A program made the translations under genes and the position numbers. Below the pieces are notes generated by a model. The model saw only the letters and a program-made list of their open reading frames with translations, was not told the DNA's origin and searched no databases. DNA of 64,000 bases from Celoporthe dispersa (Eukaryota; Ascomycota; Sordariomycetes; Diaporthales; Cryphonectriaceae): NCBI GenBank assembly GCA_016584495.1, contig WAID01000013.1, positions 868,001-932,000 of the forward strand, given 5' to 3'. Below, piece by piece: positions 10,001-22,854 of the stretch (position 1 is its first letter; each line of letters begins with the position of its first letter).

Positions 10001-11822
10001 TTTTCTTTCTTTTCGCTGCTGTTCTATCAACTTTACTACCCTTGAATCGTGAGAGCCTTTGCTTATACGCCAGCGTCAGTTCTTTCTTGTGACTGCTTAG
10101 ATTTCTAGTTCACTATACAAGTTCTTTATCAAGCTTGTTAGTAGATGGAAATCTTGCTTGAAAATCTATATTAAAACTGAGTCTTGTCAGTCAAGTAGAT
10201 ATAGTAAGCATACAACTCGACCAGAGACTTTATTATCAAGGCCAGCAGCAGCTAGCACTGCATTCCAGGAAATGTGTCTTGAAGCTTTCTGATTGCCAGA
10301 GCTCGTATACACGCACACCGGCCCAGCTGGACCAGATCTAGCAGAAGTTTAGAGCCTCTACCATGTGCAAACCCAGTGACCGAGAATGAACAAATGATGT
10401 ATATGATGAAAAGTCCTTGTACAAGGTCACCCATTAACCAGAAATACGTCTCGAAAGTTCATGCCTCCTTCGCGATCTTTATACAGAACAAAATGTAATC
10501 TCAACCAAGCTCAAATGCTCAGCGGTGCACGAAGTACCAAGGACAGTATATCATAAGAGCGTTCATGCGGTCGTGCGTGACCATTTCATTCTTACTCACC
10601 GCATGACCTTGACAAGTATTCGCGGGGTGATTGTTTGTTGGCAGGCCATTCTCCAGACTTTGTTTCATTGGTATGTCTATCGCCGCTGTATTAGTTGTTA
10701 CTGAATGAGAATTGCGGACATGGGTACCTGGGCTCGCAATAAGGGTGAAGATCAGATGAAGACCAATATCCCACGAAGGGATAGCCTGTATGGGCGGTTA
10801 CACAGCTCTAAGCAGAGCATCAGTACAGCAGGTGTCTTGTGCTGCCTAGTGAGCTCTGCTCCGCCTAGAGAGAGGTTCTAGACCAGTCGTAGGGCTGTAG
10901 GTTTCTGCTGTGGATCTCGAGTCGCTAAATACGGCGGCACAACGGACGATGGCAGAAACACGGGGGCATTCTTCAGGGATCCTTATACCTCACGATGCTA
11001 AGATCCCATCGTAAGATTGTCTGGTCTAACTACAAAATCATATTGTTAGGCTTTAGGGTTTGGTAGTGCGACAACTTACGACTTGAAACCCGGACGGTGC
11101 CAGATGGTTCATATGGCCTGATGCAACCGCGAAAGCTTCAGCACCCGATTCTGCCACGTCCCACAAGACACTCTCGCCTTATAATAACGGAGCGCAGAGC
11201 CCTCACTTCAAGAGCTTATAATACCTACTTTCTCTCTCTTTCCTCTCTTTCTATGCTCTCAATAGTCATTAAAAAAATAATTGCTGGTACCGCTCTCGTC
11301 CGGTGGCGGATGCAGAATCTGGATACCATCCTGGCCTGCCAGGGTATTCAGCCGGCAGATCGCCTACCGTATCCTGTTTGAACACGAGTAAGCTCAAGGT
11401 TTTCCCGCTCCCTCCCTCCCTCTCCTCTCCACCGCAAAATAGCTTGCTCCGGGACCACACAGCAAATTGATGACATTCGTCTATCATGAGTCTCAATAAA
11501 GGGGCCCAGATTCGAGCCAGATAACCGCTCATCCGAACGTCCTTACCGCTGACGATATGTGTCCGGCCAGTTTCCTTGGTTCTGACCGACTAGCATCGGG
11601 GCTCTTACTTAAAGCTCGTGCGTCGTCTCTGAGCCTGGCGCTCAGCAGGACTACAAGCCCTCAATGCCTCGATAACAGCTCTCCAGCTGTCCTCTCCCCC
11701 GACCGAACCGCTCCCCGAACAGTCGATCACTTCCATTCCTCAGTTCTTTCTTGCTATTCGTTGACCGAGCCAATCATTTCCCACTTCCCTTCCTCTCCCT
11801 CGGCAATGTCCACTCGCTTGTA
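10001..11822. other. Gene-free region right of the AT-rich block
   Basis: Normal base composition but no supported coding region. A segment near 10860-11290 has LTR-like features (TATA-like TATAATA at about 11217, pyrimidine-rich leader), but I could not find a matching second copy or a target duplication. The last 250 bases lead into the gene at 11823. Confidence 0.4.
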
Positions 11823-12787
11823 ATGGAAGCACAGAATGGAAAGACGACAGTATGGGTCCCCAAGGAGGCATTCGAGTCGGTCCGGCGGCTGTGGAAGCCC
11901 GAGTTCAATTGGATCCCCGTGCCGGTCGACCGGTCCCTCCCTCCGGACCAGATTGCCTATATCCAAACCGCCGGCCCCGTCTCCCCGCTGCCGCCGGTGC
12001 CGCGCACGCCGAGAACACCTGCGCTACCCATGCCCAGGACCCCGAGGACACCTTTAGACCTCCCGCCCCTCGAGACGACCACGTTGAGTGCACGGCGCCC
12101 TGCTTCTGGGGCCGGAAGTAGCGGCGAAGAAGACAGATATTTTGGGGTGAGTCCCGAGCTCGAGACAGCCATCACGGTTGGATTTAGCCCTGGGGACAGC
12201 GGCAGCGAGAGGCCCGACACGCCGTCCACGGCGACAGAACCAGAGAGTCCCACCACACCCAAGGACGACGGCCCTGGCCTGCCAAAGCCTGCAATCTGGC
12301 GGCAGTCTCAGGTCGCCAGCAGCGAGTATCCACAGGAGGATCGCGAGGACGAGGTCGATGCAGCATCCGGAAACCCAGAGCACTTCAACGCCCTCCACGG
12401 CCTACCGCCCGACACACAGTGGAAGATGGTGGACAGGCGCGACAGGTATGCGCCGAAGGACAACCTGAAGCCGGCCAGCTGGAAGACGCTGGACGGGCCG
12501 CGGGATCTGGGCATGCGGGACCACTGGCAGACGTTCCGGCGTGACGAGGCTCACTGGAACGGGAGCGAGAAGGGGTTTGCCGTGAGGCTAGACATGCTCC
12601 TAAACGTGGAGGTAGAGCTGAAGGGAACTATGAATGGCGACATTACACTTTCCGCTGAAGCGTTGTATGTGAGTGCTCTGATCTCTCCTTTTTTTCTTCT
12701 TCTTTCTTTTCTTCTCTCTTCTATTTCGTCCTCTGTCGAGCTCTTTGGAAGGGAGGTGCTAATCTGAGGTTTGAGTAGGCACTATGA
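11823..12787 (+). CDS. Hypothetical protein with Pro-Arg-Thr repeats
   Basis: Two exons: 11823-12668, and a very short terminal exon 12779-12787 that adds Ala-Leu and the stop. The intron has a GTGAGT donor, a GCTAAT branch site and a TAG acceptor, giving 284 residues. The N-terminal 60 residues are well ordered (K-T-T-V-W-V-P-K-E-A-F; W-K-P-E-F-N-W-I-P-V). A Pro/Thr-rich linker follows with two P-R-T-P-R-T-P units, then an acidic Ser/Pro region, and a conserved-looking C-terminal block (W-K-M-V-D-R-R-D-R; H-W-Q-T-F-R-R-D-E-A-H-W). No signal peptide or membrane helix is seen. I do not recognise the family, but codon use and the clean intron make it a credible gene. Confidence 0.65.
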
Positions 12788-14826
12788 TACTGGGGAATGT
12801 CCCTTCATGATGTAATTATATGTACGATGGATGTGGAATGAGATTGGTTTGAGGTTTGGACTTGTGATGTGTAATAGTAGGAACAAAAAGCATTCCCGGC
12901 ATGGCGTTGTGGGAGTATATCGAGGGTAAAGCATTGTGGTGGTCATATTACTGTACAACAGAAAAAATTTCATGATACCCCGTCTAAAGAGTATAAATGG
13001 TATACATCTGCGAAAGACCAATCATTAAATTAGCAAGTGATATCCTGAGATGTCTTGCTATCATTGTGAATATGTCCGTGGATCCTGGGCCATCGTCTGG
13101 GACATGATGATCTGAGAACTTGTTATTCTGGGGAACGACTGGCACGGCTAATTCCGTGCAAGGGGCCCCGATAGAGAGAGTGTGTACGTGTGAAGGGAAG
13201 AAAATCGAGAAAGGAAAAAGGAGAGAGAAAAGGTCTGACTCCGTGTTACTGGCTAGAAAATGAAAATGACCAGTTCCGCCGCCAGCATTTCCTACTCGAG
13301 TAGCAAGGGTGAAATCATCCAAAACCTGGTATGGCCTACTTGTATCTCCTTCCCATGTTAGTTTCTGAGAAAGACAAGCAATCTTTCAGTCGATTGCCGT
13401 CCCACTCTCAGTTTCAGCATCTATTAGACATCGCAGGTGGAAGATGACGAGCATGTACCACACCAACGAGAGCACACAGTAGCTGCCAGAACCGGGTAGT
13501 GCAGGTCTGCCGAGCTCCTTTGCACTTCCCACTCATCCGAGTGGAGGTCCAAGCAGTGGTCTAGATAGTGATCAGGGTGGTGTTCCTGTCGAACTGGTTG
13601 CAGTTTTCAGACAGTGGTCTGGACAGTCCAGTCAGCTCGAATCCAGAGTTCTTCGTCTATGCAAAAAGTCGAGCTTTCTATTCTTTTTATTCTTTCTTCA
13701 AGAGTCAATTAGATCTGTTATCCATTTGAGTTTGTGGACTGCAATATTACGAAGGTATGAAAAAGGCTACTGTTAATACGAACAGGTTTGCTAAAGCGAA
13801 CACTCTGTAGGCAGTTTTGGGCTAGGTGGCATTGTCGAAATACGACCAGAAAGTGCAGCTTCAGCACTTAATGACGGTAGGCGCAGGCGGCCTCATCAAA
13901 CAGCCCGTGGTCGAGGATGACCAGCCGGAGAGATCCAACAGACTCCCTCATTGGTGATCACTCAAGATCTGTTCAAGAAGAGCAGCCGCGTAAAGGAGCG
14001 AACGACAGAAGAAAGTTCAAACATGAGTATCAAATATTACTTTTTCCATCTAGTGCTACTCTTCGCCAGCAAGACGGATCATGACTTATCGAATGTCTCT
14101 CTTGTGATATCTACTTTGGTAAAAGTAAGAAAGTCCGCTGGAGTCGTCCTCGTAGAAACGTGCTCCCGTCATATAATGAATCAAATAAATATGTCGGACA
14201 CCCCGGCAGCGAGGCCGGCGAAAGAAAGAGTGGGCCTCGCCTCGCGATGAGGGCCGAACCGCTCGCTTGATCCGGGCCTTCCGCGTTAACACGGGCGCGA
14301 CTGCAGTAAATTTCGGGGCTCACACTGCAAGATGGCCACTGACGTCACTGGCGCATCCGTAGTGCTAGCGGCAGTACATCATAGTAGCGCCGAGTCTTCG
14401 TTCCTAGCCAGCAGGAAATCGGACCGGGCTTGACCTCATCGGTTGAGGAGCTTCTGCGCGAGATACGAGGTTGCGTCCTACATAACAGACAGGATCACTC
14501 TGCTCTTGGAATTTCTTCGTGCGTGGGTAATCATTCTCATATTATACCTAGCAGTCCTAGATCTTCTTCGCCTAGACTTTCATAGACCACTCTCCTCTTC
14601 ATCGTCACCAATCTCAGCCTTCCCTTATTTCACCGGAGTTCCTCCTCCTCCTCCCCCCCTCGGCAAGACGCAAGACTTAAAACGCTCATAGACGAAAAAG
14701 AGAAAGCGGAACCAGGAGCTTACTGATAGACATCCTCCTATCTCACTCGGCATTGGCATTCGAATTCACCCTACATCATCCGCACACAAAGTGACGATAC
14801 CCGAGGACACCTCGACTGGCCTTGCA
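12788..14826. other. Intergenic region with possible repeat remnants
   Basis: Two kilobases without a supported gene. The part near 13760-13810 has a repeated TAATACGAAC / AAAGCGAAC-like pair, and 14192-14485 begins with TGT and ends with ACA as LTRs do, but flanking duplications do not match. The pyrimidine-rich stretch at 14600-14670 is probably the promoter/leader of the carrier gene that follows. Confidence 0.4.
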
Positions 14827-15844
14827 ATGTCGAAAGAGAACGACCTGCCCAACTACGGGCCAATAGACTACGTCAAGTTCTTTGGAGCCGGCGCTCTCGC
14901 CGCAACACTCACACATGGCGTACGTGCACTCGCCTTCTTCAAGACGTTCATTATGCTGCACTACAAGTGACTGACAAGAAAATCCAACCACAGGCCGCCA
15001 CACCCATCGACGTCGTCAAGACCAGGATACAGGTCGACGACGCCATGAAGGCCTCAACATGGTCAAGGCAGGCCGCACAATCGTGGCCAAGGAGGGCGCG
15101 TCGGCCCTCCTCACGGGGTTCGGCCCGACGGCGGTGGGCTACCTGGTGCAGGGCGGGGGCAAGTTCGCCGGCTACGAATTCTTCAAGAAGCAGTTCATCG
15201 GCATGACTGGGTCGGCAGAGGCGGCCACGAGACATCGGACGGCCATCTACCTGGGCGCCAGCGCGACCGCCGAGTTCTTTGCGGACATTGCGCTGTGCCC
15301 GCTGGAGGCGACGCGCATCCGCCTCGTGTCGCAGCGTGGGTACGCGAGCGGTCTGGCCACAGGTTTCATGCGCATGGCCCGGGAGGAGGGCTTTCGGGGG
15401 TTCTATTCTGGCTTTGTCCCGTTACTGTTCAAGCAGGTGCCCTACGCCGTGGGCCAGTTCTCAGTCCACGAGGCCGCCAACGAGATGATCTACCGCGCCA
15501 TGGGCCCCGAGAAGAAGGCGTCGCTGACCCACCTCCAGCAGACGGGCGTTGAGCTCACCTCGGGCCTAGTCGCCGGTGTTGCCGCCGCCGTCCTATCGCA
15601 CCCGGCCGACACGCTTCTGTCTGCCATCAACAAGGGCGCAGGGGACAAGAGCCAGGGCACCACGGCGAGGATGTTCTCGCTGGCACGCGAGTTTGGGCCC
15701 AAGAGGCTGATGCTCACAGGCCTGGGGCCTCGTATCGTCATGACCTGTGGTCTCGTCGCGGGTCAGTTTGTCATCTATGGACAGGCGAAGGCGCTTGTCG
15801 GTGCACCGCCCGGCATCGAGATCCACAAGGAGGAGGCGCTATGA
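14827..15844 (+). CDS. MIR1: Mitochondrial phosphate carrier, frame broken
   Basis: Inner-membrane carrier of the SLC25 family importing phosphate into the matrix for ATP synthesis. Exon 1 is 14827-14919 and exon 2 is 14994-15844 (donor GTACGT, acceptor CAG). The three carrier signatures are visible as P-I-D-V-V-K-T-R-I-Q, P-L-E-A-T-R-I-R and the relaxed third copy P-A-D-T-L-L-S-A-I. The G-G-G-K-F-A-G-Y-E-F-F-K segment is typical of phosphate carriers, which are about 310 residues. The spliced length (944 nt) is one base short of a multiple of three. The frame changes at 15050-15051, where two Gs appear and three would keep frame with the conserved continuation. Both sides match the family, so a consensus indel is more likely than a dead gene, though a decayed paralogue is possible. 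Confidence 0.85.
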
Positions 15845-16786
15845 AGAGGTGTGCGTTTCAAAAGAGGAGGCGGGGAAGCGGAGTATGGAGGGGATTCTTT
15901 TCCGGTGGTGGTTCTGGCGTTTGTAAAAAAGATCGAGGCCACCCACGTATAACCCACTTAGAACACTTAGAGATGATCTCTCACGAATATGAAGCCGCCA
16001 TGCTATGGTAATGTTTATTTCTTTTAATTCCACTTCATCCCCAATCTTCTATGATTTCCATTTCCATCAACAGCCCGAATCGGCTGTATGGGCCGACGCG
16101 TAATCTCCGGAGCACCCTGGACAACACCAGATCCTACTGCCGCCCAAGCGAGAGCTGACCCTTTCAGCTCTGTATTAAATAGAGTTAACCTGATTATGCG
16201 GTGCCCAGGGGGGGGGGATGCTCTCTACCCACCATGGGGCCCTGGCTTCCGTCTTTGATACGCTCCTCTTAACGCGAAAACAACACAGATTGACAGGCGA
16301 TGAGATCCTGTCAGACGGCTGCTGCCTACCCGTGCAGCAGCCTTCCTTGGGGGCGGAAGCGCTACCCAGCTTTGCGAGATTGCCTTTGTCCTTTTTTTTT
16401 CCCTCTTTATGCCGGTTGTTTGAGGATCATGTCCAGAACCGAGCGGCAAGAGTCCGACTGAGGGCCTGAGAGAAAAGCAGAGAGATGGCGAGTGAGAGTG
16501 AGAGACGAGGGGCGTTTTTCCGGATCTGTTGTTACCTCATCTGAGGAACTCCCAATATTCCTCCTTCCTTCTTCCCCTTTCCTCCATCGATGTTCTGCTC
16601 TTGACCAGTAACAGGGTTTTTTCTTTCTTTCTTTCTTTTTTCCCCCTTTCTTTCTCCTTTTTGCCTTTTTTTTCTTTTTTTCTTTTGACCCCATCCCCTC
16701 CCGTTGTGCGGCCCAGCGTATTCGTGTGTGTTACCCCAGTCCAGCAGTTCCACAGGTCGTCTATCGATCCTGAGCAACAAGGAAAG
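15845..16786. other. Intergenic region, pyrimidine-rich leader
   Basis: No gene supported. The last 250 bases (about 16560-16690) are an almost pure C/T tract including repeated TTTC units, typical of a fungal promoter/leader, and lead into the ATG at 16787. A G8 run lies at about 16208. Confidence 0.5.
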
Positions 16787-17918
16787 ATGCCGTCCTGGTC
16801 GTCACGACAGCGGGCTCTCATACTAGCAGCAGCCTCGCTGTCTCTTAACCCAGGGAGAACAGTGGCATCTACACCCTTCGCAACCTGGCTGTTCCCGGCC
16901 GACGACACCGAGACCTTTTACTACAGAGACCAGATCGACGTCTCGTACGAATGCAGCTCGTCTGCCTCGCCGTATCTCGTCGTGAACTGTATCCAGGGCG
17001 TTGGGGATGGTGAGTAATCTCACAACGAGATACCTCCCGCGATCCCTAATTGGATGGTGGCCTTTCCTTACATGTCTTATTATGTATAGTGCAGCAACAG
17101 CAGGTCGCACCAGGCGGCGACGCCACAGTGGGCATCACGCTGCAGCTGTCCAACGGCAGCTCGTACTCGGAAGACGAGGACCTGAGCTGCTGGTTTGACC
17201 TGCGCAATGTGTCGGGCTATGCCGCTGTGGCGGACGGGACAAACTCGCCGGCTTGGAATTACATCCATACGGAGCGGAGTGGCGGTCCGGTATGTGCTGA
17301 ACAGGCTACTTCTTTCTCTCCTTTCTCCTGGCTGCCACGGGACTCATCACATGCTCATCTGTCTCCCTTAATTTAAACCGACAGGCCACCCTCGCGCTAC
17401 CATCCTCATCGTCATCAAGTGCCGCCAGCTCGTCTACAACGTCAACCTCGGCATCATCAACAGCGAGCCAGACGGTGATAACAGCCATGACGACGGCGAA
17501 GGACAGCACCACCTCAACCGCGCAATCTACCCACTCCTCTGCGACCGACGCAGCAGACGCAGCCAAAACAACAGCAACAACAACACCCACCCCAAACAAG
17601 GACGCAGGTGGGCTCTCCGTCGGCGCCGGGGTAGCCATCGGCGTCTCGGTCGGGGTCCTAGCCGTCGCGGTCCCGCTCGCGTCGATCGTATTCATCCGTA
17701 GGCAGAGGAGGCGCAGGCGGCAGCTGGACGAGGTGCGTAGGCGGGTGGGCTTTGACGACGGTACACAGCCGCCGTCGGCATCACCTGCTGGGTTCAAGTC
17801 CAGGGCGCCAGAACCGCCTGGGTACTCGTATTTTGCTGGTGGGAAGGACCCGGCGAGGGGGGAGTGGCGGGGGTTCATATCCTCTTGGGGAGATGACTTC
17901 TGCGCGGGAGGTGTATGA
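16787..17918 (+). CDS. Ser/Thr-rich single-pass membrane protein
   Basis: Three exons, 16787-17009, 17090-17289 and 17385-17918, with GTGAGT and GTATGT donors; frame closes to 318 residues. The N-terminus is hydrophobic (A-L-I-L-A-A-A-S-L-S-L), probably a signal peptide, followed by an extracellular domain with paired Cys (Y-E-C-S-S; V-N-C-I-Q; S-C-W-F-D). A Ser/Thr-rich stalk follows (about residues 140-195), then one transmembrane helix (G-V-A-I-G-V-S-V-G-V-L-A-V-A-V-P-L-A), an Arg-rich stop-transfer segment (R-R-Q-R-R-R-R-R-Q), and a short cytosolic tail with P-P-G-Y-S-Y-F. This layout resembles fungal wall-sensor/Mid2-like proteins, where the O-glycosylated stalk spans the wall. The exact family is not recognised. 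Confidence 0.7.
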
Positions 17919-18884
17919 GCTTTACGGGAGTCAGGCTGGGGAGGAGATGGAGGCACCTACAGCTAGGAGGGAAACGATAACGCCGGTGGTCTTGAGGCCA
18001 TAGGAGGAGAAGGGCGTGTCGTGTTAACCATGGGTCATATATTAGTCCTAATCGAGTCTCGGCTTTGAACACCAGAACTACCTTTTCAGAAAAGGAATCA
18101 GTGGTCTCTTTAGGTCGCTCACATGTCACACGTCTAACCCCGTGTTAATCCAGCTTTGTACAATATCCACGCACCTGCCGGCCAGTATTCCAACAAGGTC
18201 TTCGTGGTGCAGGCGATGAGGTGTAGCAGCACTATATATTAGCATGATCTAAGGTTTCGTTGATCAACTACCTCCCTGTTCGTTCGTCACAAATGACAGA
18301 GTCTTAAGGTTGGGTCGACCCCACGCCAAACCCCCGTCGTCAACTCTCTCCGCATGACACAGCTAAATGCAACCTACAACCATGACAGACACCCTCCACA
18401 CTGTCCTTGCGTGGAGAAATTCTGACGTTATCCAGATAGGGTGCCCTCTAACTTCATCTGCCGAACCGCGTGAAGCTTGTCAATCGTCAGGGGTGGATTG
18501 GAGGAAAAACAGACACAGAGACAGAAAGAAGAAAGCAAGAAAGAGGGCGCGAGGCTTTTGGAGACACCGCGCTGTAACCCGGGACCCCGTTTTGAACAAC
18601 GGAGACAAGGACGACGACATGCCGTTTTGGGCAGCTCCCGTTGTCGACGATGGAGCCGAAGGAGGGGTCTCTCGTCCACCAGCACAGGAATAATTAATGC
18701 GGCTTTCATATAATCACTATGTGCATACAACAAGCATAAAATCTACAGAGATTCCAGCTCTCTTGAAATGGGCAGCCTTTATTTAGACGTGGCAAGTAAT
18801 TATTACCAGGCCAGAACTTGCATCAACAATTAATATCGCCCAAGAGCTCAAGTAATTACCACCCACACACCGACGATTATCAAA
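17919..18884. other. Intergenic region
   Basis: Spacer between two + strand genes. A TATATATT element lies near 18234. The ORFs at 18367-18733 on either strand are low-complexity Arg/Lys-rich and not supported. The 50 bases before 18885 are A/C-rich, as expected for a start context. Confidence 0.5.
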
Positions 18885-20047
18885 ATGCTGGCAAAACCAG
18901 CCCTCGCCTCAGCCATCCTGGCCCTGCTCCCCTCAGCAGCCGCCCTCGCCTTCCCGGGCGCCGTAGGCTTCGGCTCCTCAGCAACAGGCGGAACAGGCGG
19001 CTCGTCCTACGTGGTCACCAACCTGGACGATTCTGGGAGCGGTTCGTTCCGGGACGCCGTCAGCGAGTCCGGGCGGATTGTCACTTTCGACGTGAGCGGG
19101 TACATCGTGCTCGAGTCGGCCGTCTCCCTTGCCAGCGACCTGACCATCAACGGGTCGACGGCGCCGAGCCCTGGCATTGGCATCATGGCCGGTGAGGTCT
19201 CGGCCAGCGATGCTAATAATATTATCATCGTCAACATGCGCTTTCGCCAGGGAAGCGATGACCCGGACGACGGGAAGAGCGCTTTCAACATGGGCGATGC
19301 CTCTAATATCATCCTCGACCACTGCTCTTTTGCCTATGGGCAGTGGGACTCGGTTGATGCCGTGGGTGCTGTGAACATTACCGTCTCCAACAGCATCATC
19401 GCCTTTCCCATCTACCAGCAGTTCGGCGCACACGTGGAGACCGGACCGGCCACCTTCTTTGGGAATCTCTGGGTCAGCGCTCACAACCGTCAGCCGCTGG
19501 CCAAGTCCAACACCCAGTATATCAACAATGTCGTGTACAACTACCAGGCCGCCTACACCACTGCCGACACGAGCGGGTCGTTCTACCACGATATTATGTA
19601 CAACTACTTCATCACGGGCCCCAGCACGACGAGCGCCAGCGACCGATACTGTAAGTAAACAGTTTTTGTATATTGTCCTGTTTGTTACTGTATAGAGTCT
19701 AAGGCACAGTGGCAACAACCCCAGACCAGATAGAAAGCAATCAATATGCCTACGCCATTGGCAATTACGGCGACGCAAGCGACGACGGCGTCCTAAACGG
19801 TGCCGAGGAGAACCAAATCGGTGACGCCACCGTGCTCAGCTCGCCCTGGGAGTCCACCTCCACCTCCATCGTCAAGTGGACTGCTGCTGAGGCAGTGACC
19901 AACGTCCTGGCCAGCGCCGGCGCAAGCCCTCGTGATGAGGTTGACGCGTTGGCCGTGTCGCAGGTTGAATCATATGGCACTGAGGGGACGATCTATGGGG
20001 ACCAGTCTGATACGGGGCTGTCTAATGGAGGGTACGGAACACTGTGA
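18885..20047 (+). CDS. Pectate lyase-like secreted protein (PL1-type beta-helix)
   Basis: Two exons, 18885-19650 and 19710-20047 (donor GTAAGT), giving 367 residues. A signal peptide (A-I-L-A-L-L-P-S-A-A-A-L-A) precedes a mature start F-P-G-A-V-G-F-G-S. The segment Y-V-V-T-N-L-D-D-S-G-S-G-S-F-R-D-A-V is characteristic of fungal and bacterial pectate lyase-type right-handed beta-helices, followed by G-R-I-V-T-F-D-V-S-G and repeated coil units (N-N-I-I-I-V-N-M-R-F-R; S-N-I-I-L-D-H-C-S-F). The I-L-D-H-C-S-F/W segment matches the PL1 core, where the calcium-binding Asp sits. Such enzymes cleave de-esterified pectin in plant cell walls. The acceptor was chosen at 19709 because the earlier AG would create an immediate stop. 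Expected location is extracellular. Confidence 0.82.
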
Positions 20048-20882
20048 TGCGGCAAGATTAGCTCTGTGGAAGATGAAGATCCGAAGTCATATTGAAACGT
20101 TGGCGGATTTTGTCTTGAGGGTTTTAGTTTTTTTTGTTGTACATATCATCTTATGCTGGTGTCTCCGCCTTCATTGTAGAGCTGGTTACTCTTGCGAAAT
20201 ACAGATATGGCATATGTCGCAGCAGCTATCGAAAGCTTGTCTGCTAGTACCGTGTTGTATAATCATATCCCTTTTATGGCTGTGCGAATTTCTGGACCAG
20301 GAGCAACAACGGAACAACCTAGTGCTGTGTGCTGACACGTTCATTTTAATGTCAGGCTTGAGCTGCTATGCTCAGACAAACAGTGATGGCACGGCCAGCA
20401 TACATGAGAATATCGAGGTTAGATGATATGTGTGGATAGGTTTAAGGACGAGAATCGAAGCTGTACTTGGACTGCATTCTAAGTGACTACAAACTCCGTT
20501 CTAGAGCAATGCATACCGAAAAGAGTGTATACTTGCTGCCTACTTAAGGGTATGTAGCGATTATACAACCCAGCCAAAGCACGATACTTAAGAAATTACA
20601 ATAAATGAATGGGGTCAATCCACAAAACTTTCAGAAGCCATCGCCATGCTGACCAGGATGTCTGTATCACATATATTATTGCCTCTCTATATACATATAT
20701 ATGTATCTATCCTTTTCTTTTCTCTTCTCCCCAAGACAAATAGTGGCGGCCGAGTTCGTGACTCGAATAAGAGCTTGCAAGCACACAGCTTCCTTACGAG
20801 GTTGATTAACTAGTTAGGACAACTACTGAACAAGACACTGAACGTCGAAGCAATAACTACCTCGATCTTATGAAAGTTGGTC
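20048..20882. other. Intergenic region between converging genes
   Basis: The pectate lyase-like gene ends at 20047 on + and the DUF2461 gene ends at 20883 on -, so this holds two 3' UTRs. An alternating TATATATACATATATATGTAT stretch near 20688-20710 could form a hairpin. No gene seen. Confidence 0.5.
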
Positions 20883-22349
20883 TCATTCCTCTCCTTCTTC
20901 GTCCTCGTCGTCAGAGCTCGAGTCGCTATCCACACCAGGATCCGGCATCACAATATCGTTCAAAAAGGTGACCTATGAGAGAATGAGTAATGTTGAAGGG
21001 GAAGAGATGAAACAGCAGGTAGTGGTTATGCTACTCACATATCCAACCATAGCTTGCACTACCGCCATAACCTGATCCTGGGCGTCCGGTGCTGTAAAGA
21101 TACTATCAGGAACCTTCCTCCCGATAGTGAAATTGCGCAGCTTCAACAGCTCGATGTCCCGATGATCAGCCTCGAAGCCCTGTTGTGCGGAGGAGAGTCA
21201 GCACTTATCCTACAAACCGGAGAAACCACACAGCGTCCCGTTTGACCCTTCTCCCGGCAGATTTGCCCTCCACTATTAGGAGGACTCGACAGGGGCGGCT
21301 CACTCACCTTCGGTTTAGTCTTGAGCGCATTGCTCTTGTTGTGCTTCGCAAAAGCCTTCACGCACCCCTCCACATCACCCTGCTTGGTCCCAACCAGAAA
21401 AGTCCGTCTGAACCCCTCCTCGCCCAGCACCCGCCTCCACCGCCGAGGGTGCTCGTCCACGCTCGCCCGCAGCTTGGCGAGCTGTCCCGCGTCCGGCATC
21501 CAGGTCCCGCCGCCGACGAAGCACGCCCCGGGTTCGCAGTGCACGTAGTAACAGGCATAAGGCCCCTTCCGCCCCGTCCGCGAGAACGCGGCGCTGTAGT
21601 GTGGCTTGTAGGGCGTCGGGTCCTTGCTGAAGCGGATGTCGCGGTAGATGCGGAAGATGACGTCCTTGATGGGCAGCTCGGGGATTGTTGGGTCGGCGGT
21701 GATGATGCGCTGAGTGAGGGTCTCGACAAAGGTGTTCCAGTCCTTGAGGGAGCGTCGGTATTCGTCGTCGGTGGCTGTGGTAAGGGGGTGGTGGGAGGTC
21801 AGCCGCAGATATTTATGGCAGAAGGACGGCAGAACGAGAAAAAAACAGGGAGAGAGACCAACACTTGAGCCATGAGCGCTTGTTGTTTGCCTTGAGATCC
21901 TTCAGAAATAGCATCGTGTTCTTGTGTAGCCTGTCGTCCTCGTACGGCACCCCGCCCGTGTCCCTCATCTTCTTGTACGGCGTGATGGTGACTCGGGGCT
22001 CTGCATCCTCGTCATCCTCGTCCTCGTCCTCATCATCGTTGTCTGGGTCTTCCTCAGCATATTCATCCCCATCCTCTTCCTCCTCGGGTTCGACCCTCAC
22101 CCTCTTGCGCCCGGACCTCTTCGCAGCTGGCGACTGCTTCTTCGATGGCCTGCCTCTGCTCTTCTTGGCCTTAGTGTCGACAATATATTCTTTCGCTTCG
22201 AGATAGTCGTCAGAGGCATCGTCCTCGTCGTGCGAGTCGCCCTCAAAATACTGGCTCTTCTTTCCCGACGAGCTGATACGGCCCGACCGCCTTCGACCGG
22301 ATAGCTCGGAGGGAGGAGTGTCGAGGGCTTTCCGCTTTGACGCTGGCAT
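20883..22349 (-). CDS. DUF2461 (TIGR02453) family protein
   Basis: Four exons on the minus strand: 22349-21863, 21774-21308, 21179-21039 and 20972-20883; frame closes to 394 residues. The first 120 residues are disordered, with nuclear-type basic patches (K-K-S-R-G-R-P-S-K-K; K-R-S-G-R-K-R) and a long Glu/Asp stretch. The folded part is DUF2461: L-F-L-K-D-L-K-A-N-N-K-R-S-W, then V-I-F-R-I-Y-R-D-I-R-F-S-K-D-P-T-P-Y-K and G-R-K-G-P-Y-A-C-Y-Y-V-H, with a closing F-T-I-G-R-K-V-P-D segment. The family occurs in bacteria and fungi with no firmly established reaction. The first donor (GTTGGT at 21862) is unusual, so that boundary is less certain; the other introns have GTGAGT donors. Confidence 0.85.
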
Positions 22350-22854
22350 TTCTATTTTTTTTTCTTTAAAGAAGGAATTAACACAAGGCGGGTATTGTCA
22401 AAAGTTCACGAGCAGTGGCCGAGCAAGTTGGGTTGCTGGTTTGAGACACGAGCAAAAAGTCGTTGAAATGATGAGGTCATCACCCCTGGGAAAATCCAAC
22501 GCGTCGCGTCTCGGGGGCTTACTTATCATCAATATTTCTCGCGCCGTCACGTGCCGGCCTCCTACGTCGCTGAGAAAGAAGTATTAGCCACTTTCATTTG
22601 CCTACATACTTGAGTTTTCCAATATTATCGTCTCAGGAGAGAATTGGGAGCTGCACGATCGATTATAGTCTATGTATCCAATTGTTTGTATATACTCTCG
22701 CTAGCAAATGACGAGCACCATGCTGCCACTAGGTTTGTTTCTGATGCTCGAGTCGATGTTTTCTTCAATCACAAGTGTAGAACCTTGAGACGACCGAGTC
22801 TGTAGGCTTCCACACTCCAGTCCCCTCATTGCCTCTTCGTTTTCCTCGTCTGAT
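22350..22854. other. Intergenic region upstream of DUF2461 gene
   Basis: Holds the promoter of the DUF2461 gene (right of 22349) and the 3' end of the GH92 gene, which stops at 22855. A short T-rich tract precedes the ATG. No ORF or repeat is supported. Confidence 0.5.

Noticed and set aside
10860..11300. LTR-like segment with TATA and pyrimidine leader
   Set aside because: No partner repeat, primer-binding site or polyprotein remnant could be recognised.
14192..14485. Possible solo LTR (TGT...ACA ends)
   Set aside because: Flanking bases do not form a target-site duplication and no second copy is in the window.
18978..19778. A 266-codon ORF on the minus strand
   Set aside because: Antisense to the pectate lyase-like gene and lacking any motif.
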